Positions 45,673-57,300 of a DNA stretch of 64,000 bases are shown here, in pieces. This stretch comes from Anthoceros angustus (Eukaryota > Streptophyta > Anthocerotopsida > Anthocerotales > Anthocerotaceae): assembly GCA_010909165.1 (NCBI GenBank), contig MU008151.1:620001-684000 (forward strand), written 5' to 3'. Under the pieces are notes generated by a model. It searched no databases and was not told the origin of the DNA. It saw only the letters and a list, made by a program, of their open reading frames with translations. The position numbers were made by a program, and so were the translations under genes. How positions within the stretch are numbered: position 1 is the stretch's first letter; every line of letters begins with the position of its first letter.

Positions 45673-46506
45673 TTGTTGTTGTGAGTGAGCCAGCCAGCCT
45701 CAGGCTAGTCTGCCAGGCCAAGTTTTGTTGCTGTCTTGTTTGCTCGCTCTTGGCAGACGGACAGGCGGAGTTGAGTTCGCAGGCATCACTGATGAGATGG
45801 TCATGTGGTTGGACGAGGAGGATAGGATGGATGGTTTTGGTTTCCTCTTGTGACTCGTTCATTCAGCCCGATATCATGACTGTTGAGGTAGGCAGCGGCA
45901 GGGGCACTTGGATCCTCTATTACCTTGGTTTCAGCTTCCTTGGTTGCTGCTACTGCCAGCTTGCCCTCTGAGGGAGGGACGGAGGGATGGTCACGACACT
46001 CTGGTTTCGTATTCTAGCTCAAAGTTGTAGTTCTTCTAGTTCTAGTTCGGATTGCTTTTCTTGTCAACCAGGTTGCTGAGGCCTCTGCTTGCCCTGCCAA
46101 TCCTGCCTCTTTGTCTTCATAAGTTAAATCGGCCATCCGCTCCTCTTGTTCGTCCTTTGTTTGTCCTTTGTTTTTGAATGTGTAGCACGTTCTGTGACGG
46201 TCGCGAAAGGCATTAGGATATGATTTTGTGTTGCAACGGCGGCGGTGTCTTTTAGCTAGGAAGGGAATCAAACGCGCGTCACAAGGATCTCACACGAGCG
46301 GAAGGAGGTACTCTGGGATGCACTCTTCCCGACAACGCCACGCGTGTACTTGATATTACATACAAATGATGCGAACGAACTGTCATCTTAGAAAAATTGG
46401 GCAGGCAGTTGCAAGACCTAACCAGCCTTGAATGCCATAGGTAATCAATGGCAAGGGTCATTCATTTCTAACCCCTGCGGTATACATACATATGTCAAAG
46501 GGTGTC
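45673..46506. other. 3' UTRs of convergent SNU13 and SYP31
   Basis: About 830 bases between the two stop codons. Composition is ordinary; short ORFs here are shadows without motifs. It should hold both polyadenylation regions. A GTTTGTCCTTTGTTTGTCCTTTG micro-duplication lies near 46155. Confidence 0.5.
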
Positions 46507-48086
46507 CTAAAGGATCAAGAGCAGAATTACCACGAAGACTACCAGTACGCCTAAGATCTTTAAGATCAACCACCGATTCGAACTTATGGAATTGAAATAC
46601 TTGAGCAAGGCTCCCTGAGCCCCTTCCACGTTTGCCAGTGTCTCATCCATGTTCTCATCAATTCTGCAGAAATACGGAAAAGAGACCGTATCAGTCACCG
46701 GGAAGTGGTACCACACATGTTTACACTTCAGGACAAGGATCCATAACACATCCAAGTGACCCACACGAATGTGGCAGCATGGAAGCAACAAAGGATGAAG
46801 CAATTGCACAAATGGCAGAGACCTGATTGCCATTTCCCCTTGTTCCGCAACCATGGTTGCTAGTTGTGTGAAGATGTTGCTGAGTTCATGGATGGTCGAC
46901 TCCACATTCTGAAGAGCCTCAGCCCTGTTTTGCATGTAGCTATCCTGAGCCACTGCCAACTGCTGTTGCTGCAATTGCCCTTGCGATGCCCTTGGGGATG
47001 AAGAGGCCTCGACTGCTGGCCGCCGTCTGATTAAGCTACAGAAATCAGATCCACAAACTAAGCACCCCTACCTACTACCATTCAACAGCTCAGTAAACAG
47101 AACAGGTATCTCGAAAAGAGAAGGAACTGCCAAAACGTTACCTTGAAGCAGTAATCTCTTTGGCATTAAAAAGTCGAGGACCCGATGCTGTACCATTTTC
47201 CCAAGGAGCAGGAGAGGCACTACTTGAGCTGGCCATGCCATTTGCAAGACCAAGAGGCTTCTGGCGGGCGAAGGGGTTCCCACCAGCTTGTGAAGATGTT
47301 GCCGAAAACAACTGCCGCCTGTTTTCATGCACTTTTAGATTCTGCAGTTCCCAACAGATCATTCAGACGTTACTAATCGGTACAACGATATATATCCTTG
47401 CACCTCTGCTTCCAAGGTTTTAAAAATTAAAGGCTAACCTCTGTCCTCATGGTAAGAACATCCTTGAACTCCTTAGTTGTACTCATCAGTTTGCTTTTCA
47501 AAGAATCAACTACTGTAGTCGAATGCTCCGAACCTTGTCTAGATTGACTCCCAGAATCATTTCTGCTATCACACAGCTCTTGCAAATCGGAAATTGCAGC
47601 ATTTAGGGCAGTGATGTCCTGCTTGATCACAGCTGTGAGCTCTTGAATTTCCATAGCAGGATCGTCGAACATAGAAGTCCTTTTTGCCACTGCAAGTTAC
47701 TGCAAGGACAGTCAGCAACAAGCTATACATCCCGTAGACCACCTAACCAACAAGGCACACGAGTTGCTAGACCCAAGCTGCAGCAAGAGGCATCCGGAAC
47801 TCCACTTACGCTTGGCTAGCTTGGACAGCTTCACCGAGGTCTGATGGATGCTCAAACCAATCCGTGACGCCTTAGCGCTAAATTCAGACTGCATTGATGC
47901 GGAAGCCTGCGGTCCCGCCAAAAGGGGGGCCGAAGCTTCTGTGGATCCATTTGATGAATAGTGGTAAGAATTCGTAGCAGATCCGGAGGGGCCTTGATTT
48001 TTCCGCAATATCTCAGCCACGGAATGCAGTTCAGCTGTTCGGTCCCTGTAAGAGGAGGGCGGCGCGGAGCTTAAGGAAACCGGCAT
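46507..48086 (-). CDS. Syntaxin-5-type Qa-SNARE (SYP31/32)
   Basis: Five exons on the minus strand: 48086-47810, 47689-47439, 47341-47142, 47035-46823 and 46663-46507. Introns are 120, 97, 106 and 159 nt, all GT-AG. The joined CDS is 1098 nt (365 residues). The N-terminal YRDRTAELHS motif is typical of syntaxin 5/SYP3. A helical Habc region follows (SEFSAKASRIGLSIHQTSVK, MEIQELTAVIKQDITALNAA), then a Ser/Pro linker. The Qa-SNARE motif runs from about VESTIHELSNIFTQLATMVA to the end of DENMDETLANVEGAQGALL, with the zero-layer Gln in AEQGE. A C-terminal tail anchor (WLILKILGVLVVFVVILLLI) follows. Syntaxin 5 mediates ER-to-Golgi and intra-Golgi vesicle fusion. SYP31 and SYP32 cannot be separated by eye. 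Confidence 0.95.
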
Positions 48087-49138
48087 CCTTCAGATCTAAA
48101 CTGGCTCCAACTCTTGTGGTATGCACTCCGCCGCCTCCGCCTCCTGCTCGCCCGAGTTGCCTATTCAAGAGAAGTTAGGAGCGGGTGTGCAAAGAAGAGC
48201 ACTTGATGAACCTTGAGGAGCACAGAAACAGGGGCTTGGCCACGCCTCTCCGCACATCCACCAAACCTAGCTAACAAGGCATCACGCCTGCCTCAAGCGC
48301 TCCTTCCTGCACCAACACCAGTGGGAAGCAGCAGATCGGAGGTAGCACAGCAGGCTGAAGGCGCATGCAGTGTCAGCCGAGAAGCGCTACATATGCAGAT
48401 AGCTGCCGCGCCACGGCACACCGAGAATTGTCACATTCACCGAACACGGCAGCTGCTGGCTGCTCTGAGGGCTGCTCAGAATCCACTTCCTCTGCCCCAA
48501 ATCGTTGCAGCTAATGAATCAAAGTCTTCTTTCACGATGCGAAGTCTACGTCGCGCCGTGCCTCATGCTCCAGGGAGAACAGCGGGAACACCTGACCAGT
48601 GTTGAGACATTCAATAACCAGAGACACCGGGTGCCCAGCGCATCACGCGTATAGGTAGATGCGACGCAAAATCCTTAACAAGACACCCTTTACAAGACAC
48701 CCTAAACCAAGCAATATGGGTTTGAAGGTTTTGGTTTGAGGGAATTAAATACGTATTTAAAATAATCCTTCGTACCTAATAAAATATAAGTATAGTAAAT
48801 AGTATATTCTTCTTATCATGCCAAAGAAGAGACATTAAAGACTTTGTAGAAGAGAAGAGATGGTAAAATCCATCTATCCCGAGCCGATTAGGAACAACGC
48901 ATAGGCCAAGGGCCATGGGGGCTAGCACCCTCAATGTCTAACCCGAAACTACCAACTGCCCCAAGTATGTCGTGGTCAGAAATAAGGAAAGACCGGTGCC
49001 GCTGATGCCACGTCTCCCACGCCCGTTGCCATCCTGTAAACAATGTTGGCCAACGCCCTCTACAGGGCGATGGAAACCGCTGTCAAAAGAAAGCCACCAC
49101 GGAGGAAAGGGGGAGACCCACCCCGTTCCGTTGACCCT
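48087..49138. other. SYP31 upstream region and intergenic DNA
   Basis: Likely holds the SYP31 leader and promoter (48087 to about 48650). An ORF on the opposite strand (48213-48605) is low-complexity and has no domain. From 48650 the sequence is AT-rich, then grades into retroelement-like DNA. Confidence 0.4.
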
Positions 49139-49560
49139 GATACGCTTTAGCACAATCCTTTATGAGCCGTCCTAAATCCTTGCCCATGGCTCTGTTGGTC
49201 TTGATGGCGAGAGAGATGAAGGCATGGGCGTCCTACATAGGCGTGTACTTGTGTACTTTGAAAGCCGCGCAACTCTCCGTCGCCCAACCCAAAGGGTTGG
49301 TAATCACGTCCTCACAAACGATGTCCTGGATAAGGTCCATTACGACGACATCCGCAACATAGATTTGATCCCCCCTGGTTAGAAATAGATCCGCCCTGGG
49401 TGACACGCCATTGCACAGGGTGTATGGGCGCTTCCCGTGCAGAAGAAATCCGCTCTCCTTGGCCATGGAGAATATGACATCGCGAATGGCATCATGCATA
49501 GTGATACACTGCCCTCTAGTTGGATAGCGAGCCAAGTGGAATCCTAGAATCAAAGTACCC
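49139..49560 (-). pseudogene. LINE-type C-terminal endonuclease relic, copy 2
   Basis: The minus strand reads a 106-codon ORF with QCITMHDAIRDVIFSMAKES, RADLFLTRG and VYVADVVVMD-like text (here IYVADVVVMD). It is clearly homologous to the relic at 18826-19249. The HDxxRDVxF and (R-x-D)...D-V-x-V arrangement fits the endonuclease after the reverse transcriptase in the plant non-LTR family found at 21950-22656. This copy is less broken than copy 1 but lacks the upstream reverse transcriptase, so it is a 3' fragment. 3' fragments are typical of LINE insertions truncated at their 5' end. Confidence 0.55.
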
Positions 49561-50187
49561 TAGTACATAGTTATGTAGTCGATTAGGTTAATTAGTGTGC
49601 AAACGTCTTAAACACATATTTTTGGCGGTAGCGCAAACAAAACGAAGCATTGGGTAGTACTAATGGACACCGAACACCATTTTTTTGAATGTGGAAAATA
49701 AAAGTTCATGCACCCTTCCTTTTTTGGTAAGAATCGATAGCAACTTGATTGAAACTGAACCAAAATGAACCAAAGATGCCTGCAAGTATTTCTTTTTTAT
49801 TTTAGAAACTAACTTGGGATAAATAGGAATGCAAGATAGGATCATAGAATTTCATATGTAGAATGTAGGTTTTCCAAGTAAATGTAGGGACCATACTGTA
49901 GATAGCTGCTAGTAAGTGTCGGTAGGCGGATATACCACGTAGGTGTGAGACGTCGTGAACCTATGGGCGAGCGAGCGTCGGGAGCAGAGTAGATAGTTGG
50001 CTCATCGATCTCAGGATGATCAGCCATTCCTGTGAGTTTGCATATTACAATTGGTATGGCTTGATTGTCCCTTTCACTAACTTGCTCAAGAAGGATGTAC
50101 AATTCTAGAAATGGATGCCTCATTGTGACAACATGTTGGACGTAAGCTTTGCGAAGAGCTAAAAGGTGATTTTCGGAGGAGGAGAGT
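49561..50187. other. No gene recognised
   Basis: AT-rich, then mixed sequence. The 137-codon minus-strand ORF at 49842-50255 starts in the LTR-like junction sequence and has no known domain. Confidence 0.4.
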
Positions 50188-50283
50188 ACTGTGGCGCGAC
50201 CGCCAGCCACTGGCGCCAGACGTCCCGGTCGCTGTAGTAAGGGGTCCGTTCCCAAGAGAATGATAGGTTCCGTTTGGCACGTC
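50188..50283 (-). repeat. LTR-junction-like segment, inverted copy 1
   Basis: Read on the minus strand it contains GAGAATC...GCCAAACGGAAC...CTTGGGAACG...TCGCGCCACA, matching 51875-51992 on the plus strand with gaps. The plus strand contains TGGCGCCAGACGTCCCGGTC at 50211-50230, of the kind seen next to gypsy primer-binding sites. Confidence 0.45.
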
Positions 50284-51360
50284 TCAACCGATTCTCACCT
50301 CACCGTCGTGGCTGCTTCGACTCAGATCGCGCTACAAGGCCTCCGTTTACTACTAATCGCCTTAACGCCCGCCAACAAGAAGTCAGCCGGTCCAACCGAG
50401 GAAGTCGGAGGAACGTCATGGCGGGCAAGCCGGGCAATGAACCAAGCGAGGGAGTTGGAGCAGTGGAGCAACAGCCGACCGGAGGTGACCGAGGCACTGG
50501 CAGCGAGAAGCACCGGCCCGCCTATCAAACCCGGGCGGGAGGTGGAGCAACAAGCCGGGCAAGGCCTCCCGAGCACCTATGGCGGCGGGGAGACGGGTGC
50601 CCGGCAAGACGTGGAAGAGGCAATCCAACAAGTGGATTCGGACTTTGCCTATTACCACACCGAGCTCCCGGCTGAGGCCTCCGCCTCCGCAAGACGGACC
50701 TCGGAAGGCCTTGAGGGGAAGAAGGGCACGGGAAAGACAGGACCCTAGGGGCCCTGCTTTGGAGACGACGGCAAGGAGAAGAGCCCCAAGAGGAGGACGC
50801 AACGGACCCTGGTAAGTTCACCACCACCCGAGAAGGGGGTGACGGGCCCGAAGGGGTGCAGAGGAGGAGCCAACCCAACCAAGACAAGGTGGGTAAGGAG
50901 GAGGACCTAGCAAGACGAGGTCCACGGTAAGGGGTCCGGAGCTTGGGGACCGGACTGAATAAGTTCGACCGAGGTCCGAACTGCAGACGAGGCCGACCCA
51001 CCGGCCTGACTCAGAAATAAGCCGACCGGAGTTCAGCCCGAGTCGAGACCGACCTCGAGGTCCGGACCGGCAAGAAGGAGGAGCCCCTTCGACTTACGCT
51101 GGGGAGCAGCGGTGGCCCCACCGGAGGGGACCCATGGGAGGCTGTGAGGATGACGCAGGCGGCCGCCGACCGCCGCCAGAGCCCAACCCGGCTGTGATTC
51201 CGGGAGAGGAGGGTCTCCGCCGGATCATCCGATTGGGTGCGCCCGCAATCGCTGGACGGGAGATTGACCACCAATCCCAAGGCGGAACTCGGGACCTTCC
51301 CACACCGCGAAGGAGATAGGGGAGGAATAGGATGGTAGGCGTCGATTAGGCATACCGAAA
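50284..51360 (+). other. GC-rich retroelement-like sequence
   Basis: Open plus-strand frames (50191-50748, 50274-50675) give Gly/Arg/Glu-rich peptides (EEVGGTSWRASRAMNQAREL, VEEAIQQVDSDFAYYHTELP) resembling the N-terminal part of a gypsy-type gag. No zinc knuckle or domain is certain and both strands are open, as expected of GC-rich DNA. Confidence 0.3.
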
Positions 51361-51874
51361 TGGCCATCACCGTAATTGTAATAAAGACGCCAACCGGGCG
51401 TAGTATAAGAGGGCCGCCCTCAATAAATCATCTTTCTCTTGGTGTTGATGCCGCTCTGCGACCTTGTGTGTCTTCTGCTAACGTGAGTCCCGAGTCACCG
51501 AAAGGTGCACGACTCCCGAGGGATTGATGTGGTCCCGTGACGACCTAACGTTGTGGTGTGCGGTGGAAGGGGTGATCGGGACCCGTGCTCGTAGCCGCGC
51601 CGCCCAAATCGGACCGAACGGTGAGCCGGAGGGACTTCGGAGGGCGGAGCCTGGACGAGAGGCCCGTGAGAACGCGAGGAGGTCCGGACGGTAACCCGCC
51701 TTTCCTTAAGACCGATAAGTGTAGTGGAGAGGAGGACGAGAGGTGTGAGAGACGAACGTGAACGGAACGGACGCGAACGGTCTTAAACGCTTGGCCATAC
51801 CGGCCTGCGTGTTTGTCGCGGTAGTTAGACGTGAACTAAGGAGTGTGTGCGTTGGGACCGAACGGACGCAGTAA
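51361..51874 (+). mobile_element. LTR-like segment (plus strand)
   Basis: GTAGTATAAGAGGGCCGCCC (TATA-like, 51399) is followed 17 bases on by AATAAATCATC (polyadenylation-like). GC-rich CGAACGGACGCGAACGG repeats follow toward 51780. This TATA/poly(A) layout is typical of an LTR U3-R region. Its downstream end would meet the junction-like segment at 51875. No second LTR was found. Confidence 0.4.
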
Positions 51875-51995
51875 GACGAGAATCAACGCCAAACGGAGCT
51901 CGCTATTCCTTGGGAACGAACTCCTTCCTACAACGACACGGATTGTGCGCCGCCGTGGCAAAGAAAAGTCGCGCCACAATTACATATGGAGTCCT
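51875..51995 (+). repeat. LTR-junction-like segment, inverted copy 2
   Basis: Contains GAGAATCAACGCCAAACGG, CCTTGGGAACGAACTCC and GTCGCGCCACAATT, matching the reverse complement of 50188-50283 in the same order. The two copies lie 1.6 kb apart in inverted orientation. Confidence 0.45.
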
Positions 51996-53039
51996 TGGGA
52001 CTCAGAGACTTCAGATATCTACTCTGAAGGTATTAAGCTTCTCTGACCTATGGGGGGGGAAGGTGGGGACCTAAGTCTCGATCTTCAAGCCTAGTATAAT
52101 TTAGGTTTCAGGATCTCACTTTGTCGTACATCTCTCCCACTTTTCCCATCTGTGAGCCCTGTGGCACACATCACAAACAAGATACCGGTGGGCCATGTGA
52201 CTCCGTATGCTTTCGTGTCACCACTAGTAAGAGGGAGCATGGATGAAGCGACAGGTTTTCTCACCTAATCTTGCGCCTTCTTTCCTTTGTCCTTATGTGG
52301 GAGCTGCAGTTTCTTCGTTTCCCGTTTCTTCCTTTATCACGTCTTCACTGGTAGTGGAGTCCTGATAGCCTCATGCCACCTTACTCTCATGCCTCTGAGA
52401 GGGTCTGCAATAGGCTTGTCTAGCAGCTCAGCGACAATCTCCTCCTCCTTCACTTCTGCTGTGCCTGATTCGCTTCTTGCACACTCTGTACAGTCACACT
52501 GGCCGCTATCTCTACCTCCCAGCCGCAGCTTCTCATGAAGTGCTGCAGATTGAAGGGCTTCCATTCCCTTGCTTTTGTGCGGCTACGCGTCTCAGATGTG
52601 CCCTACGCTTCCTCCTAGAGACCGCAATCCTAGTGCCCATCATCGCCTCGTTATGGGCGGTAGCGTGCCCCACTTCGCGTCGTCATCGACCCTTGCCGCT
52701 GGATTATGGCGCAGTACACAGCGATCAGAATAAAGACTATGGCAAGTAGCTGAGACGCGTTTGCCGCCGCCGCGTGCCTGCCAGGAACTAAGACCGATGA
52801 ACCTGCTCACGTGGACTATACTTCCCGTTTTCGCAAATGAATACTGCCTAGGTTATGTGGGAGTATGAAAAATATACATTAAGTATATGTGTAACCTAGG
52901 CGATGGGGTTCATTAGGTTTACACTATTTAAACTACAATTTACGTTTATGTGTATGCTCACTTATTTTATTTTATCTAAGCATTCTCGCTTGCTTGCACT
53001 TGTTCATGACACCACATCATGTCAAGCTTTCTTGACTTA
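51996..53039. other. No gene recognised
   Basis: ORFs at 52287-52538 (plus) and 52337-52564 (minus) overlap and lack motifs. The segment 52840-53040 is AT-rich. Confidence 0.4.
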
Positions 53040-53650
53040 AATCCAAATACCGGTTTTCATAATAGGGAAAAGGTGGCGCTTATAGTTGAGATGGACTCCC
53101 CAAACGTGAGACAAAAGTGCTTTTGTAGGACCGGTAGGATATTACAGGAGATTCATCAAGGATTTTTATAAAAGGCACTATTACAATGACCAAGAAGGAT
53201 GTACCCTTTGAATGGACGAGTGCAAGACAGGAGGCTTTTCGTGAAGGACAAATTATGAGCGCACAACGCCATACCCGCCGACCGGAGAAACCGTTTCATG
53301 TATATGTGGATGTGTCCGCTTATGCCATTGGGACCGTCCTAAGCCAAAAGGACGAGAAGAAACGGATCATCCTATTTTCTATGCTAGATGCTCACGGATG
53401 TGAGAAGAACTACTCAACCACGGATGGTCTTGGAATCATTTACTTGTAAGAAGTTCGTGACACTATCCGCTTGCTTGCAAAGTGACGCTTCATGTTGACC
53501 ATTTCGTTGAAGTACTGTAAAATGCCGATTTGTCGAAGGATTGCCATGGGTACTACTGCTGCAAGAGTTTGATTATGACGGAAACTAGTTGTGTGGAAGA
53601 TCGACGCCGATTTTATTTCTCGTCCGAAACCGGAGAGCCTTGAGGCCAGA
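53040..53650 (+). pseudogene. Ty3/gypsy reverse transcriptase-RNase H relic
   Basis: In changing frames the plus strand reads GYYRRFIKDFYK-like text at about 53135-53175 (the RT end). The ORF 53186-53449 follows, with TKKDVPFEWTSARQEAF, KPFHVYVDVSAYAIGTVLSQ and EKNYSTTDGLGIIYL, the start of the RNase H domain. The expected catalytic DASxxAIGAVL is here DVSAYAIGTVL. Later text, VDHFVEV and a FISRPK-like ending, follows after frameshifts. The finger and palm domains upstream are missing. It is a truncated, broken polyprotein segment that continues to the integrase at 54400. Confidence 0.82.
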
Positions 53651-54399
53651 TGACCGATTTCGACGAGGAGTTGGCTACGGTCAAGGGGAGGACGTGAGCA
53701 TGTTGTAGACGCCCTAAGAATTGATCAGCAAGTCTTGTTGCCAGCAGAAAGGCCAAATGAGCAAGAAGGGAGCGTTGTGCAGGGAAAGTTGCAGCGGGAC
53801 GGTCTGGAAATCCGAGAGAGGATAAGAGGGCGCCAACATGGGCCGAGGAGGAGGCTGAAATGCTCCTCAAGGGTGAGCAGTCAGGAGGGCTGCAAGTGGA
53901 GGCCACACGTCGGCAAAAGAAAGAAGCAAAAACGGACATGAGAGCACTGTTTTTGAGCGACAGGAAGGCCCCCACTTGGCAAGGTCAGAAGCCAGGCGCC
54001 ATGAGGCCGTGAGGAGGAGAAGGCCCTAGGGAGGTGGACACGCCAGAGGGCGAAGAAGGAGATGCGCTTCATGAAAAGTTTGAGCAGAAACTGCAGAAGG
54101 GAGAATTGGCCGATCTGTGGGCAATCACTCAAAATTCAACCATGGAGGTGCAGCAAGGCAAGGAGGTCGCCATGGGAGCACGAGCTGGACCTAGACACGA
54201 GGCTAGACCAGCAGGAATGGAAGAAATCCAGACGTTGTCGAAAGAAGAGCATGCGAACGGGCTGCAAGCTGAGGTACTTGCAGCAGGGACAAAGCCTGGA
54301 GAAAATGGATTTGAGGATGGATCCACGCCACCGGGCTACTAACGGAAGAATTAGCAGGAAGCGACGTGGCATACCTGGACGGAGGAGATTAGAACGTGA
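53651..54399 (+). other. Linker between gypsy RNase H and integrase
   Basis: Charged Glu/Lys/Arg-rich text in overlapping frames, with no domain. Its position between RNase H and integrase suggests a decayed or expanded tether of the same polyprotein. Confidence 0.4.
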
Positions 54400-55380
54400 G
54401 GGGCGTTCATGCCCAAGATATCTGTTGAACGGTGAAGTACGCAAATTCCTAGAGCAGGGTATCATGCCTGATGGTTTGTCTAGGGAAGGGCGGGCTGTTT
54501 TTCTCCATAAAGCCGCACCCTATTGCCTAAGGGAAGGCATCCTATACAAGCTTGGGCCGGACGAGAAGATCCGACGATGTCTCGAGGTGAGGAGGAGGCG
54601 ACTGGCCACGAGGCATACATGCGTAAGAGGCGGACACTATTCTACAGTGACCGCAAAGAAGATTTTGAATGCAAGGTTCTGGTGGGCTACAATGCACAAG
54701 GATGTGTGGGAGTTCACTCGGAGGTGTGATGCGTGTCAGAGGGTTGGGCGACCTACATTGTCGACACAATGGCCGCTCACCTATATACTCCCGCTAGCAC
54801 CATTCGAGAAGTGGGGAATCGATTTCAGAGAATCGCATCACGCAATGGACAACAAGCGTGACATTGCTACGGATTATTGTACAAAGATGGTGGAAGCGGA
54901 AGCGACGAGGAAGGACGACGCACCAGCAGTAGCAAAGTTTCTCTTCGAGAACATCATAACGAGGTACGGGTGTCCTTTAGAGTTGGTCAGCGACCGGGGG
55001 ACACATTTCCTTAACTCTGTCGTTGAGTCCCTAACCACCTACTTGAACATCCACCATCGAAAGACGACCCCCTACAACCCCAAGGCGAACGGATTGACGG
55101 AGAAGACGAACGGGTTGCTATGCACAATCCTCACGAAGGTAACTGTAATGCACATGTATGATTGGGACGCTAAATTGCATTCAAGATCGGGCTTACAGGA
55201 CCGGAGAAGGTAACCACCAAGAAGACCCTTATTATCTAACGATGGCATGTCACCGTGATGCCGTGGAATTTGAAGTACCTACCACAGTGATCATGGAGGA
55301 TGAACGATGACCGAGAGACAGATAGCTAGACTAGAATCTTCATAGCAGAGGAATAGGGGAAGATGCTTTAGAGGAAACTC
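54400..55380 (+). pseudogene. Ty3/gypsy integrase relic
   Basis: The ORF 54062-55213 includes the HHCC zinc domain (GGHYSTVTAKKILNARFWW, then FTRRCDACQRVGR) and the DDE core: first Asp in WGIDF, second in LVSDRGTHFLNSVV, and Glu in NGLTEKTNG. KTTPYNPKANG precedes the Glu, as usual in this family. The frame breaks near 55210, but downstream text (VEFEVPTTVIMEDE near 55265) matches the normal integrase C-terminal region. All three catalytic residues survive, yet the polyprotein has lost its N-terminal half and reading frame, so the element is dead on its own. Confidence 0.88.
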
Positions 55381-56030
55381 AGAATTCGAACTCGTAAAAG
55401 ATGTACATGATGGGAGGTAAGGAAGGTGAGGCTATCCGGGATTTAGTTCTTCTCACGATAGTCAGACCGACTTCCAGGAAGTGAGATGGATGGGACCTAT
55501 GAGGTGGCGTACGAGAATGGTCGCTGCAACTACGAGTATTGATGGAGAACATCACCGAATGAGGAAGGTTAAGAAGTACCTTCAACCCGAGATAGCTGTT
55601 TGCGGGACGCAAACAGTGAGGAGGAGTATGTGGAACGCAAAGTTTGGGCAACCAACAAAAGAGCCAAGAGACAAGTTTGATTTTTTTTGCTAAGATTAAA
55701 GAGGAGCGTGTTGCCAGAATTTTCCGAGAAGCTTGAAGTAGAGTTGTAGGATATTGTTAGGCAGAGAGGATATTGTTAGAGGCAAGAGATATCCTAGAAA
55801 GAACGGGTCAAACGACCCCAAAGCAGGCGTAAGGAAGCAGGTAAGGCAGGGTAGGTCACACTCGGAAAAGGAAATTAGAATAGGGGGATATCCACTATAT
55901 ATGCTCATCCAATAGGGAATAAATGAATAGGATTAATTAGAAGGGGATTTTATATATATAGATAAGGATAAATGGGAAATAGGTAGTTTAGTAATAGGAG
56001 GAATGATGAAAATAGACGTCAATGGGTCAA
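55381..56030 (+). mobile_element. Gypsy 3' region, possible LTR
   Basis: After the integrase the coding pattern fades. GGATATTGTTAG is repeated twice (about 55750 and 55767), then come CACTATATATGCTC, AATAAATGAATAGG and TTTATATATATAG, resembling the promoter and poly(A) region of an LTR. LTR ends were not defined. Confidence 0.4.
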
Positions 56031-56589
56031 GCATAAGGTGAGAAGAGTGCGCCATCGCATCGCCGCCGCCACTCCATTCAAGAGAAGAGCGGCGAGAGAA
56101 CGTGAACGCAAGAGGAGGAAGCCCGCCAAGGAGCTGCCGGGAAGAGCGCCAAGCGCCGGAGGCGAGGCGAGAGCCGGCAAGGCTGGAGAGAAGCGCGACC
56201 GAGGAGGAAGGAGCGGAAGGAAAACGCGAGGCGAAGGAGAAGTGGAAAATCGCGAGGGAGAGCCGAGTGTGGTGGGCGAGGCCAAGGAAGCAAGGTAGGG
56301 CACGAGGATTGAGGCACCAAATTGGAAGGAAGGACAAGGAAGGCGTCACTCGCGTTGAAGAAAAAAGAGAAGAAGGAGAAGCAAGCTGTGGCTAACTAAG
56401 TGTGGTGAGTTGTTCCACCAACAGGAGAGTTGAGAGAAGTTGAAGAGCTTTAGATTGGGAAGTAATTTACCCCTAGCAACATTTGGGAAGAAGAACGCAC
56501 CATGCCTCGAGGTGAAAAGGCAAGGGAAGGCCGCCAAGGGTTCCTCCTAAAAGGAAGAAGGAAAGAAGGAAGGAGGTTGCGCCGTGAGG
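56031..56589. other. Purine-rich, no gene recognised
   Basis: Strongly A/G-rich plus strand with GAAGAG/GGAAGG words, open on both strands. It could be an LTR-element leader between the LTR-like segment and the gag-like relic. Confidence 0.35.
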
Positions 56590-57300
56590 GGTGAAGCAGA
56601 TGCCCCAATTCACTTGTTTTGGGCGCCTCAACCCCGCGATTTGGTTGATTTCTGCAAGGCAAGAGGACAACATCCAATTGGGATGGGTGTATGGCCGCCA
56701 ATGGGCCTACACCAATTTGGAATTGATTGAGGAGTGTTACATCAACCTCCATCAATGCCGTTACAGAAAGGAATGCTCGAACGGATCCTCACTGGACCGT
56801 AAGCATTCGTGTATGGAGGGAGGAGGAGAGCTCGAATTTTCCCTCGAGGACGAATGGAGGAAGAGGATCCCCTCCAAATTCCGCAAGAGATCCTATGACA
56901 TGATGGACGAGGAGTGAAGGCCCATGCCAAGAATGGCTGGAAGATGATAGCATCAAGGAGTCAAGTGGATTTTGCAAAGATTGTGCTGAATTACCAAAGG
57001 ACTTTATTTCAAAGACCAACTTCCTCCGCTTTTGTGGAAGATTTCATGGGAGCCGATTGGGGACAATCATGTATGAGCATACATCCACCACGGAGAAGCC
57101 CTCAAGCCAAATTCGGATGAAGAAGGGCCAAGGCCATACCTCAGCACCTATTTGGTGCATTTATGGGAGATGAGACTCACAAGCAAGGAGCTTGAAGATG
57201 CGCATCCTTCGAGATCATCCACCTCCACCCAAGCTTGAAAGGCCTGCCTTTGCATTGAGGAAGACCATGGAGGACAGACTCCACAAGCACACCTGCTAGA
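56590..57300 (+). pseudogene. Gag-like retroelement relic, family member 2
   Basis: Plus-strand ORFs 56591-56917 and 56914-57120, plus later fragments, read YTNLELIEECYINLHQC, NGWK, FAKIVLNYQ, LSTYLVHLWEMR and TSKELED. The minus-strand relic at 24195-25271 holds the same blocks in the same order, which identifies a dispersed element family. Frames are broken at about 56915, 57120 and 57200. No domain is recognised. Its position between an LTR-like segment and a zinc-knuckle-like stretch suggests a gag protein. Confidence 0.5.

Noticed and set aside
50416-51001. Large overlapping minus-strand ORFs (128-158 codons)
   Set aside because: GC-rich sequence is open in several frames at once, and the Pro/Ser/Arg-rich translations are shadows.
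54523-54769. Short ORFs on both strands inside the integrase
   Set aside because: Shadows of the integrase reading frame.
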